From: Competibacteraceae bacterium UBA3908
GTDB lineage: Bacteria; Pseudomonadota; Gammaproteobacteria; Competibacterales; Competibacteraceae
Direction: 5' to 3'
DNA length: 8,660 bases
Assembly (NCBI GenBank): GCA_002391525.1
Contig: DGFE01000041.1
Location: 1-8,660 of the forward strand
The position numbers and the translations under genes are program-made. This document shows positions 1 through 6,093 of the stretch, piece by piece. The notes under the pieces are model-generated. The model saw only the letters and a list, made by a program, of their open reading frames with translations, searched no databases and had not been told where the DNA came from. How positions within the stretch are numbered: the stretch's first letter is position 1; every line of letters starts with the position of its first letter.

Positions 1-1211
1 CCGAGACTGGCGCAGATCGAACCGATGCGCCCCAGCCAGAGGTCCGGCTCGACCGGCAATTCCAGGATGCGCGCCTGCTCGGCGACGACCCGCTGGAACG
101 CCGCCTGCTCCTCGGCAGTCAGGGTTCGTGGGCGCGCGGTCGCCAAAACCGCGGCGGATTCTTCCACCGTCAGCGCATTCAGCCAGTCCGGTCCCCGTTG
201 GACGCGCAGGGCCTCCAGCAAGGTCCGCGTCGTCGCCGGGTCGGGAACCTCGACGTCCAGCAGTCGCGGCAGCCAGCGCAAGGCCGAAGCCACCCAGGCG
301 TCGGGATCGCAAACATCCAGCAGCGCCGCAACCGTCTCCCGCAATCCCGCCCAGTTCTCCTGGTCGACCAGCGCCAGCGCCTCGGCGACGAAGCCGTTCA
401 GTCCCGGAATGTCGGCGCGCTGGCCGATGGGAACCGCCAGCGCCTGGGGTCCCGCCTCCGCCAGACAGATCTGATCGGGCACGTACCGGAACAAGGCCGC
501 CACCTCCTCCCGCGCCGCGCAAGCGACGCCCTCGAAGCGCAGCGCGCAGCGGTAGGCGTCCAGCTCCGCCAGCGGCGGCCAGGGTTCGGTGGGAACGATG
601 TTGAGACAGGCCAGCCCGGGAATCTGGCGGACCTGATGAAAAGGATCCTCGCCGCTGAAAAAGCATTGCGCGTCCGGCGTGTAGCGAAACACCACCAGCG
701 GTTCGCCGCTCGCCGCCACCCGCCGATACAGCGCCGCCCGCTCCTCCTCCGGCAACTGCCCCAGCCAGTCGAGATTATCGAAAACGAGCGCCGCCGGCCG
801 CTCTTCGGCATCCGCCTCCGCCGGGCGGTCCTTTAGGAACGCACGCAGCTTCGCGCCCCGTTCGCGCGCCTCCACGGCCAGTTCCGCCGGCAGGGATTCG
901 TTGCGCTCCAGTTCGTCCAGCCACTGGCTGACCCGGTCGAACGCATCCAGCAGCAGATCGACCATCGGGCGCTCCAGGCTCAGCTCCTGGGCGCGCACGG
1001 CATCCAGCAAATCCTCGGCGGCGTGCGTCAGCAGCGTGACCGGCTGAATGTCGAACAGCCCGGAACTGCCCTTGATGGTGTGGATGGCGCGGAATACCGC
1101 GTTGATCTGCTCGAAATCCTGGGGATTGTTCTCGACCGCCAGCAGGCCGGCGCCGGTCATCTCCAGTTGTTCGCGGCTCTCGGCCAGGAATTGGGCCAGC
1201 AATGGATTCAT
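1..1211 (-). CDS. cheA: CheA-type chemotaxis histidine kinase, N-terminal part (cut by the window edge)
   Basis: The frame is open from the ATG at 1211 to the window edge, giving 403 residues with no stop. Residues 1-105 form an Hpt (P1) domain with motif HTIKGSSG, in which H44 is the predicted phosphorylated histidine, followed by a second conserved helix, HAAEDLLDAVR. Residues about 140-255 look like a CheY/CheB-binding P2-type domain: FFSGEDP (184-190) and RYVPDQI (242-248) recall the pattern known from many CheA P2 domains. Residues about 260-403 are helical and not recognised. The dimerisation, ATPase and CheW-like domains would lie beyond the edge and are not seen. The start overlaps the cheY stop (ATGA, 1211-1208), so the two genes are probably translationally coupled. 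A GGGGAG-like ribosome-binding site lies inside the end of cheY. The role, phosphotransfer from CheA to CheY and CheB, is inferred from the family. Confidence 0.9.
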   Translation of the reverse strand, partial: MNPLLAQFLAESREQLEMTGAGLLAVENNPQDFEQINAVFRAIHTIKGSSGLFDIQPVTLLTHAAEDLLDAVRAQELSLERPMVDLLLDAFDRVSQWLDELERNESLPAELAVEARERGAKLRAFLKDRPAEADAEERPAALVFDNLDWLGQLPEEERAALYRRVAASGEPLVVFRYTPDAQCFFSGEDPFHQVRQIPGLACLNIVPTEPWPPLAELDAYRCALRFEGVACAAREEVAALFRYVPDQICLAEAGPQALAVPIGQRADIPGLNGFVAEALALVDQENWAGLRETVAALLDVCDPDAWVASALRWLPRLLDVEVPDPATTRTLLEALRVQRGPDWLNALTVEESAAVLATARPRTLTAEEQAAFQRVVAEQARILELPVEPDLWLGRIGSICASL

Positions 1212-1582
1212 GATCCCCGCTCCCCGGTCAGCAGGCGGACATACAGCATCAGCGTATCGGGCCGGACCGGCTTGTGCAGATACAGGTTGGCTCCGGCCAG
1301 ATAGGCGGCGTTGGCGTCCTGGGGCTGCGTCTCGGTGCTGATCATGATGACCGGTCCCGCGCAAATCGCCGGTTCCTGCCGGATCGTCCGCACCAGGGTA
1401 TACCCATCCATTTTCGGCATGTTGACATCGACCACGTACAGGTCGAACTGCCCGGCCAGCGCTTTTTCCAGGCCCTCGTAGCCGTTGCCGGCCTCCTCCA
1501 CCGCGAAGCCCTGCGCCTCCAGAATCTGTCGGTAGTACAGGCGCACGGTGGTGGCGTCGTCGATGACCAAAACCCGTTTCAT
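1208..1582 (-). CDS. cheY: CheY-like single-domain response regulator
   Basis: This is a 124-residue stand-alone receiver with no output domain, the usual CheY length. The active site is complete: the acidic pair D8-D9, the phosphoacceptor D52 in the stretch VVDVNMPKMDG, S82 at the conserved Thr/Ser site (VIMISTE), Y101 at the aromatic switch position and K104 in LHKPV. It is expected to be phosphorylated by the CheA encoded immediately downstream and to act on a motor or other effector that is not in this window. The start is ATG at 1582, with GGGGGAG about 7 bases upstream. The stop overlaps the cheA start. The upstream region carries an 85%-identical duplicate of its own ribosome-binding site and first 13 codons. 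No CheZ or other phosphatase is visible nearby. Confidence 0.95.
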   Translation of the reverse strand: MKRVLVIDDATTVRLYYRQILEAQGFAVEEAGNGYEGLEKALAGQFDLYVVDVNMPKMDGYTLVRTIRQEPAICAGPVIMISTETQPQDANAAYLAGANLYLHKPVRPDTLMLYVRLLTGERGS

Positions 1583-1671
1583 CTTGTCGCTCCCCCGTGG
1601 GAAACATCAACCGTGGCAGCGTCGTCGCTGACCGAAACCCGTTTCATCTTGCTACTCCCCCTGGGAAACAT
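1544..1671 (-). repeat. Tandem direct repeat, about 64-bp unit, of the cheY ribosome-binding site and 5' end
   Basis: Two adjacent direct copies lie at 1609-1671 and 1544-1607. Aligned by eye they differ at about nine positions plus one inserted base, roughly 85% identity. On the minus strand each begins ATGTTTCCC, contains GGGGGAG and CAAGATGAAACGGGTTT, and ends in the codons for the DDA-x-TV stretch. The downstream copy is the true start of cheY. The upstream copy fills most of the 97-bp gap after cheR. The repeat is either a local tandem duplication or what remains of a second cheY-like gene after an internal deletion. Confidence 0.85.
1579..1647 (-). pseudogene. 22-codon remnant or leader ORF copying the start of cheY
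   Basis: An ATG at 1647 opens a 22-codon frame whose first 13 residues, MKRVSVSDDAATV, match the start of CheY (MKRVLVIDDATTV) with three differences. It has its own purine-rich ribosome-binding site, GGGGGAG, near 1655. Its TGA stop (1581-1579) overlaps the cheY ATG (1582-1580). It could therefore be translated as a short leader coupled to cheY, or it may be only the debris of a duplication. The hydrophobic residues of the first beta strand are changed to serine (L5 and I7), so it is not under receiver-fold constraint. It is too short to be a functional receiver. Confidence 0.4.
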
Positions 1672-1679
1672 GCGCGGAC

Positions 1680-2528
1680 CTATCGCGGTTTTTGATAGAC
1701 GATGGCTTCCGGGAACTTGCGCACCTTGAACAGCGGCGTGATGCGGCTCATCGACTCCGAATGGCCCAGACAGATGAAACCGCCGGGACGCAAGGCGTTG
1801 AACAGCGCCTCCGCCGCCACCCGTCGCGAGGTGTCGTCGAAATAGATCAGCAGATTGCGGCAGAACACCACGTCGAAGTCGCGGTAGCCGCGCATCTGGC
1901 TCAAATCAGTGATGTTGACCTGAGTGAATTCGACCGAATGGCGTAAATCGTCGCTGATCTGATACTGAACGTTCGGCAAGGCGCTGAAATATTTACGCAA
2001 CAGGGGTTCCGGCAGGTGCGAAACCGCGCGTTTGTCGTAGCAGCCCTGGCGCGCTTTCTCCAGAATCGAAGTGTCGATGTCGGAGGCGACCAGTTCGATG
2101 TCGTATTCGTCCACCCGGGGCCAGTGCTCCAACAGGTAGATGGCGAGCGAATACGGCTCCTCGCCCGAGGAACTCGGCACCGACCAGATGCGGATCGGTT
2201 CGTCGCGCCCCTTGCGCTGCGCGATCTCGGGCAGGATCGAATTCACCAGACAGCGGAACTGGTATTCCTCGCGGAAAAAATAGGTCTCGTTGACCGTCAT
2301 CAGATTGATGAGGGCCTGCAGCTCCTCGCCCGAAGCCTGAAAGCGCAGCATGACGAAATAGTTGCGGAAATTGTCGCTGTCCGTCGCCTGAATCCGCTCG
2401 ATCAGCCGCTTGTCCACGAAATAACGCTTGGTGTCCTCGAAATGGATGCCCGTCTTGCGATAGAAGAAGTCCCGGAATTTTCGGAACTCCTCCGCGCTGA
2501 TCGCGGGCGTCGGTTCGGACGGGTTCAA
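1680..2528 (-). CDS. cheR: CheR chemotaxis protein-glutamate methyltransferase
   Basis: This 282-residue protein has the full CheR layout. It would transfer methyl groups from S-adenosylmethionine to glutamates on the receptor. The N-terminal helical domain covers about residues 10-75. NETYFFRE (80-87) is the conserved motif opening the catalytic domain. IWSVPSSSGEEPYSLAI (114-130) is the SAM-binding loop, with VPSSS in place of the commoner AGCST. Further motifs are ASDID (148-152), FCRNLLIYFD (222-231) and LGHSES (254-259). There is no TPR or other added domain. The start is TTG at 2528, supported by a strong Shine-Dalgarno, AAGGAG, 8 bases upstream; the next in-frame Met is about 60 residues in and would delete the N-terminal domain. 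The gene lies 26 bp after the HEAT gene and 97 bp before cheY. Confidence 0.96.
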   Translation of the reverse strand: MNPSEPTPAISAEEFRKFRDFFYRKTGIHFEDTKRYFVDKRLIERIQATDSDNFRNYFVMLRFQASGEELQALINLMTVNETYFFREEYQFRCLVNSILPEIAQRKGRDEPIRIWSVPSSSGEEPYSLAIYLLEHWPRVDEYDIELVASDIDTSILEKARQGCYDKRAVSHLPEPLLRKYFSALPNVQYQISDDLRHSVEFTQVNITDLSQMRGYRDFDVVFCRNLLIYFDDTSRRVAAEALFNALRPGGFICLGHSESMSRITPLFKVRKFPEAIVYQKPR

Positions 2529-2542
2529 GGTCGTGGCTCCTT
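2529..2542 (-). promoter_or_regulatory. Shine-Dalgarno site that decides the TTG start of cheR
   Basis: On the minus strand AAGGAG (plus coordinates 2537-2542) is followed by 8 bases and then TTG at 2528-2526. This is the strongest ribosome-binding site in the window and is placed correctly only for the TTG start. It may compensate for the weak start codon. Confidence 0.75.
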
Positions 2543-2554
2543 AGGCAGCGCGGA

Positions 2555-3184
2555 TCAGGCGTCGTGCCCCTGAATCCGGCGAATGGTGGCCTGCACGCAG
2601 AATTGCATGAAGGGATCGTTGTCGAACCGCCCCGGCAGTCCGGTCAGCACCGGGACCGTTTCCGGCCCGCCGACTTCCGCCAGCACGTCCACCGCGCTCG
2701 CGCAGACATTGATGTCGGCGTCGCGCTCGATCACCGCCTGCAACCAGGCCGGCGCCTGGGGATGCCGCAGATTGGCCAGCACGTTGATCGAAAAGATGCG
2801 GTAGTCGGGGTCCGGATCCCGCAGCATGGTTTCCATGTAGGGCGACACCGCCTCCGGCAACTGTTGCAGCGCTTCGATGACCTCGTTGCGCAGCGTGGCG
2901 TCCTCGCTGCGCAGCAGCGGCATCAGCCCCTTGACCACCGCGTTGCCGCCGATCTTGATCAGGGTGGTGAGCAGCGCCTCGCGCACCGGCAGCCCGGTTT
3001 CCTGCTCCAGCCGCGCGCACAGCGCCTCCGCCGTGTCGGGAAAGGCCGCCAGGTCGAGCGCCGCCCAGCGCCGGATATCCGGGCTGGCGTCCTGCAACTG
3101 GCGCAGCAGGCCAGCGCGGTCCCGTGGCAGGTGACGGTGGTCCGCGTTGCCGGATGAAGCGTGATTTTTCTTGACCAGACTCAT
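2555..3184 (-). CDS. HEAT-repeat protein encoded between cheB and cheR
   Basis: This 209-residue protein is built of about five or six HEAT-like helical repeats of 30-35 residues, at roughly 24-58, 59-91, 92-122, 123-153, 154-183 and 184-206. Typical repeat cores are DIRRWAALDLAAF, PVREALLTTLIKIGG, TLRNEVIEALQQLP and DYRIFSINVLANLR. The first 20 residues are polar and probably disordered. No signal peptide, membrane segment or catalytic motif is seen, so it is probably a soluble binding scaffold. The start ATG at 3184 lies 10 bp after the cheB stop, and a GAGGAAG ribosome-binding site overlaps that stop, suggesting coupled translation. Its position between the two adaptation enzymes suggests a role with CheR, CheB or the receptor. 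That role is inferred, and no binding partner is shown by the sequence. Confidence 0.85.
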   Translation of the reverse strand: MSLVKKNHASSGNADHRHLPRDRAGLLRQLQDASPDIRRWAALDLAAFPDTAEALCARLEQETGLPVREALLTTLIKIGGNAVVKGLMPLLRSEDATLRNEVIEALQQLPEAVSPYMETMLRDPDPDYRIFSINVLANLRHPQAPAWLQAVIERDADINVCASAVDVLAEVGGPETVPVLTGLPGRFDNDPFMQFCVQATIRRIQGHDA

Positions 3185-3194
3185 GACGACTTCC

Positions 3195-4259
3195 TCAATT
3201 CAGCCAGCGCAACAACTGCTTGGCGACCTGGTCGCAGGGCGCGACCACGGTGGCGGCGCGGCGGTTGATGAGTTCGGCGGGCATTCCGAACACCACGGCG
3301 GTTTCCTCGGATTCGGCGATGGTCCTGCCGCCGCGCCGGTGCAATTCGGCCATCGCCTCGGCGCCGTCGTAGCCCATCCCGGTCAGCATCACCCCGATGA
3401 CCTGTTCGGGCGGATAATGCTCCAGGGCGCTGCGCACCAGCAGCTCCACCGAGGGATGCCACAGATACTGCGAATTTTCCGGCTGCGAGACGGCGGCGAC
3501 GCCGCTGCCGCGCCGGCTGAGAATGACATCCGCGCCGCCGCGCCCGACATAAACCGCGCCCGGCTCGATGGGCGTCGGTCGGCTGACTTCCTGCACCGAC
3601 AGCTCGCACAAGCCGTTCATCCGCTGGGCGAAAGCGGCGGTGAAATTGCCCGGCATGTGTTGGGCGACCACCACCGGCCAGGGGAAGTCCGCCGGCAGGC
3701 GGGGCAGAATTTCCTCCAGGGTGCGCGGTCCGCCGGTGGATACGCCGATCAACACCACGCCCGTCGTCCGCTGGCGCGGACGCGCCGGCGCCAGCGGACG
3801 ATTTTGTCCGGCCACCAGCTCGTTCTGTTGGCGGATCCGTTCCGTCAGCCCGCGCGCCTTGCGGATTTTCGCCCCGGCGGCGGCGCGAACCTTGCCGACC
3901 AGCTCCGCCCCGATGGTGTCGATGCTCAGCGAGATGGTGCCGCCCGGCTTGCAGATGAAATCCACCGCGCCCAGGCTCAGCGCCTCGAAAGTCGCCAGCG
4001 CCCCCTTCTCGGTCAGCGAGGACACCATGATCACCGGGCACGGCCGCTCGACCATGATCCGGCTCAGGGCGGTCAGGCCGTCCATTTCCGGCATGTTGAT
4101 GTCCAGGGTGATCACATCTGGCTGGAAGTCCCCCAGTTCCCGCAACGCTTCCAGACCGGTCCGGCAGGTACGGAGGCTGAAATCCCCCTCCTGCTCGAAC
4201 AGGCTGACCAGATGCTTGCGCATCAGGGCGGAATCGTCCACGATCAACAACTTAATCAT
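3195..4259 (-). CDS. cheB: CheB chemotaxis protein-glutamate methylesterase/deamidase
   Basis: This 354-residue protein has the standard two-domain layout. The receiver domain (1-120) carries the acidic pair D8-D9, phosphoacceptor D53 (TLDINMPEMDG), S80 and K104 (FICKP). A linker of about 45 residues is rich in Arg and Gln. The C-terminal methylesterase domain (about 165-354) has the catalytic residues S174 in IGVSTGGP, H201 in AQHMPG and D298 in MLTGMGYDGA. It removes methyl groups from receptor glutamates when phosphorylated by CheA. The frame remains open upstream to 4433, but that stretch translates the hairpin repeats. The start at ATG 4259 gives the canonical opening MIKLLIVDDS. No good Shine-Dalgarno precedes it (CGAG at best), unlike its neighbours. 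A 250-bp gap separates it from the CheW gene. Confidence 0.96.
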   Translation of the reverse strand: MIKLLIVDDSALMRKHLVSLFEQEGDFSLRTCRTGLEALRELGDFQPDVITLDINMPEMDGLTALSRIMVERPCPVIMVSSLTEKGALATFEALSLGAVDFICKPGGTISLSIDTIGAELVGKVRAAAGAKIRKARGLTERIRQQNELVAGQNRPLAPARPRQRTTGVVLIGVSTGGPRTLEEILPRLPADFPWPVVVAQHMPGNFTAAFAQRMNGLCELSVQEVSRPTPIEPGAVYVGRGGADVILSRRGSGVAAVSQPENSQYLWHPSVELLVRSALEHYPPEQVIGVMLTGMGYDGAEAMAELHRRGGRTIAESEETAVVFGMPAELINRRAATVVAPCDQVAKQLLRWLN

Positions 4260-4302
4260 GATACGAACTCGAAAAACGAAAGTTGCACGGTCCCCCTGGT
4301 CG

Positions 4303-4338
4303 ATCCCCCCACCTCTTTTGGCATAAGGGGTAGTCCCG
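4303..4338. repeat. Decayed copy of the hairpin repeat unit
   Basis: The stretch from ATCCCCCC through CTCTTTTGGCATAAGGGGT to AGTCCCG follows the same plan as the right unit at 4420-4460 (ATCCCCCC, hairpin, TGCCCG) but with several substitutions and a shortened stem. It looks like an older degenerate member of the same family. Confidence 0.5.
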
Positions 4339-4351
4339 CGCATCGAAGGAT

Positions 4352-4460
4352 GGGAACCCCCCTTTGAAAAAGGGGGGCCGGGGGGGATTTCGCCGGGTTT
4401 GGCCCGGCCCCGTGGGTTCAAATCCCCCCTCACCCCCCTTTGCCAAAGGGGGGAATGCCC
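4352..4460. repeat. Inverted pair of GC-rich hairpin repeat units (MITE-like or intergenic repeat)
   Basis: The left unit (4352-4390) and right unit (4420-4460) are inverted copies of each other, ending inward in GATTT and AAATC. Each contains its own perfect 9-bp hairpin: CCCCCCTTT at 4357-4365 with AAAGGGGGG at 4369-4377, and the same pair at 4433-4441 and 4445-4453, both with 3-base loops. The spacer holds a third short hairpin, GCCGGG (4392-4397) with CCCGGC (4403-4408). The whole could also fold as one long hairpin. Similar C6T3/A3G6 repeats are common between genes in several gammaproteobacteria, as recalled rather than searched. There is no target-site duplication that I can define. 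Confidence 0.8.
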
Positions 4461-4509
4461 GATGGATCATGCGCATTTCAGGACTATCGGCGAAGGGGGG
4501 TTCGACCCA

Positions 4510-6078
4510 TCAATGCAGCGCCGCCAGGGCCTTGGCTTCGCCCGTTTCCAGCAACTGGTCCACGTCCAGCAACAGGATCATGCGCTGCTGCTTTTGCAGG
4601 TTCGCCACCTGCCGGATCAGCCGCGTGGCCTCCTCGGACAGCTGCGGCGCGTCCTCGATCACCTGTCGCGGAATCTTCAGCACCTCGGTCACCGAATCCA
4701 CGATGAACCCGGTGCGCACCCCGTTGATGGTGAACACCATGATGCGCTGACGGTCGTTGCGCTCCATCGACGGCAGGCCGAACCGCCGGCGCTGATCGAC
4801 CACCGGCAGCACCGTGCCACGCAGGTTGATGACGCCTTCGATGAACTCCGGCGCCTTGGGCACGCGCGTGAGTTCGTCCGGTATCCGCACGATCTCCTGC
4901 ACCAGCCCGATGGGCACGCCGAACTCCTCCCTGACCAGCCGAAACACCACCATCTGCTCGTCCTCGCCGACGACGCTCTGGGTTTCCACCTTGTCCACCA
5001 TCGCCTCGCTCCCTTCCCGCATCGCGTCGACCGCCGCCACCGCCTCGCGGAACGCGCTGTGGGCAAACATTTTTTCCGCCGAGATGATCGAAACCAGCCG
5101 CTTGCCGTCGTTCAGCCGGCAAATGTCGGTAATCTCGGCGATCGACTCGTCGCGCGCCAGCAGGGCCGGCATCGCATCCACCACGCCGCTGCTGACCCGC
5201 AGCACCTCGTTCACCGTGTCCGTCACCACGCCGACCGCCATCCGGTCGTCGTCGCTCAGCGAGATCACCACGATGCGGTTATGCTCGTTGAGCGCCTCCA
5301 TCGGCAGGTTGAACATCCGCCGCAGGCTGACCAGCGGCAGCAAGCGCTGGCGCAGGGTCATCACCCCCAGCACGTGCGACGCCGCCTTGGGGACATGAAT
5401 GATCTGCTCGGGCACCTGCACGATTTCCTGTACCCGCTCGATGGCGATGGCGTACTCCTGGTTGGCGACCACGAAACTCACCAGTTGCAACTCGTCGCTG
5501 CCGTCGCCGGCATGCCTGGTCGCCTCGCGCGCTTCCACCCCCGACGCCGCCGCGGCGTTTTGCGCCTGATGGCGGTCCAGGGCGGCGAACTCGTTTTTGA
5601 TGAGCTTGGCGAAATCCAGGATCATCACCATCTTGTGGCCGCCGACGTTCTTGATCACGCCCAGCAGCAGGTCGGAATCGATGGTGGCCTGCAGCGCGGT
5701 GGCGCTCTCGACCTGATCGAGTTCCACGGTGATGACGCTGGCCACCCGATCCACGACGAAGCCCGCGGGTGCGCCGAAGTCGATGACCAGGGCGCGGGTG
5801 GCGTCATCGTGCGCCCGGTCGGGAAACCGGAACAGCCGGCGCAGGCTGATCACCGGCAGCACCAGTCCGCGCAGGTTGGCCAGGCCCTCCAGACTGGGAG
5901 GGCTGAGCGGCACGCGCACGGCCTCGGGCACGCGGATGATCTCGCGCACCGGCGCCATCGGTACGGCGAACACTTCGTCGCCGACGAAAAACGTCACGAA
6001 CTGGCGCGCTTCCAGATGCAGCGCGGGATCGGACGCCACCGCCCCTCCGGCGGGTTTTTCCACTGTTGCCGTAGCCAT
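4510..6078 (-). CDS. cheW: Triple-domain CheW-like scaffold protein
   Basis: This 522-residue protein contains three CheW domains in tandem, at about 25-165, 195-340 and 373-515, where ordinary CheW is about 150-170 residues with one domain. Each has the family pattern of an opening strand (FVTFFVGDEVFAVPM, LVSFVVANQEYAIAI, MVVFRLVREEFGVPI), a VREIIRVP-like segment (VQEIVQVP, VQEIVRIP) and the LR motif before the LPV strand. The NLRG motif is intact in domains 1 (68-71) and 3 (418-421) but is TLRQ (241-244) in domain 2. The linkers, about 166-194 and 341-372, are Ala-rich or charged. It should couple receptor tips to CheA in the array and could bridge several rings. The ATG at 6078 lies 15 bp after the receptor stop, with GGAG upstream, so it is surely co-transcribed with it. 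A 250-bp repeat-filled gap follows. Confidence 0.95.
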   Translation of the reverse strand: MATATVEKPAGGAVASDPALHLEARQFVTFFVGDEVFAVPMAPVREIIRVPEAVRVPLSPPSLEGLANLRGLVLPVISLRRLFRFPDRAHDDATRALVIDFGAPAGFVVDRVASVITVELDQVESATALQATIDSDLLLGVIKNVGGHKMVMILDFAKLIKNEFAALDRHQAQNAAAASGVEAREATRHAGDGSDELQLVSFVVANQEYAIAIERVQEIVQVPEQIIHVPKAASHVLGVMTLRQRLLPLVSLRRMFNLPMEALNEHNRIVVISLSDDDRMAVGVVTDTVNEVLRVSSGVVDAMPALLARDESIAEITDICRLNDGKRLVSIISAEKMFAHSAFREAVAAVDAMREGSEAMVDKVETQSVVGEDEQMVVFRLVREEFGVPIGLVQEIVRIPDELTRVPKAPEFIEGVINLRGTVLPVVDQRRRFGLPSMERNDRQRIMVFTINGVRTGFIVDSVTEVLKIPRQVIEDAPQLSEEATRLIRQVANLQKQQRMILLLDVDQLLETGEAKALAALH

Positions 6079-6093
6079 GGTTGATCGCTCCGC

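Larger units (their letters stand above)
4260..4509. other. Non-coding gap between the CheW and CheB genes, filled by hairpin repeats
   Basis: This 250-bp stretch has no credible gene. Frames through it give low-complexity peptides of the PPFxKGG type, which are translations of the G/C-run repeats. It holds an inverted pair of hairpin units (4352-4460), a decayed related copy (about 4303-4338) and a half copy just after the CheW stop (about 4490-4507). No convincing promoter was recognised before cheB. The region is the only large interruption in the cluster and may separate transcription or modulate the level of the downstream genes. Confidence 0.8.

Noticed and set aside
3171..4367. A 398-codon plus-strand frame opposite cheB
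   Set aside because: CheB on the minus strand has all catalytic residues. The plus-strand product is low-complexity and its end runs into the hairpin repeats.
4260..4433. N-terminal extension of CheB to the upstream ATG
   Set aside because: The extension translates repeat DNA, while the Met at 4259 gives the normal receiver start MIKLLIVDDS.
4252..4476. A 74-codon minus-strand frame with PPLAKGGEGGF and PPFFKGGF peptides
   Set aside because: The peptide is simply the translation of the C6T3/A3G6 hairpin repeats. It has no ribosome-binding site and no constraint beyond the repeat.
4484..4491. GCCGATAG on the minus strand, resembling the -10 box of a flagellar sigma-28 promoter
   Set aside because: There is no TAAA-type -35 element at the required spacing; the upstream bases are the G/C-run half repeat and the CheW stop region.
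4399..6084. A 561-codon open frame on the plus strand, opposite the triple CheW
   Set aside because: The product is His/Gln/Arg-rich with no known pattern, while the minus strand encodes three well-formed CheW domains. It is an antisense shadow.
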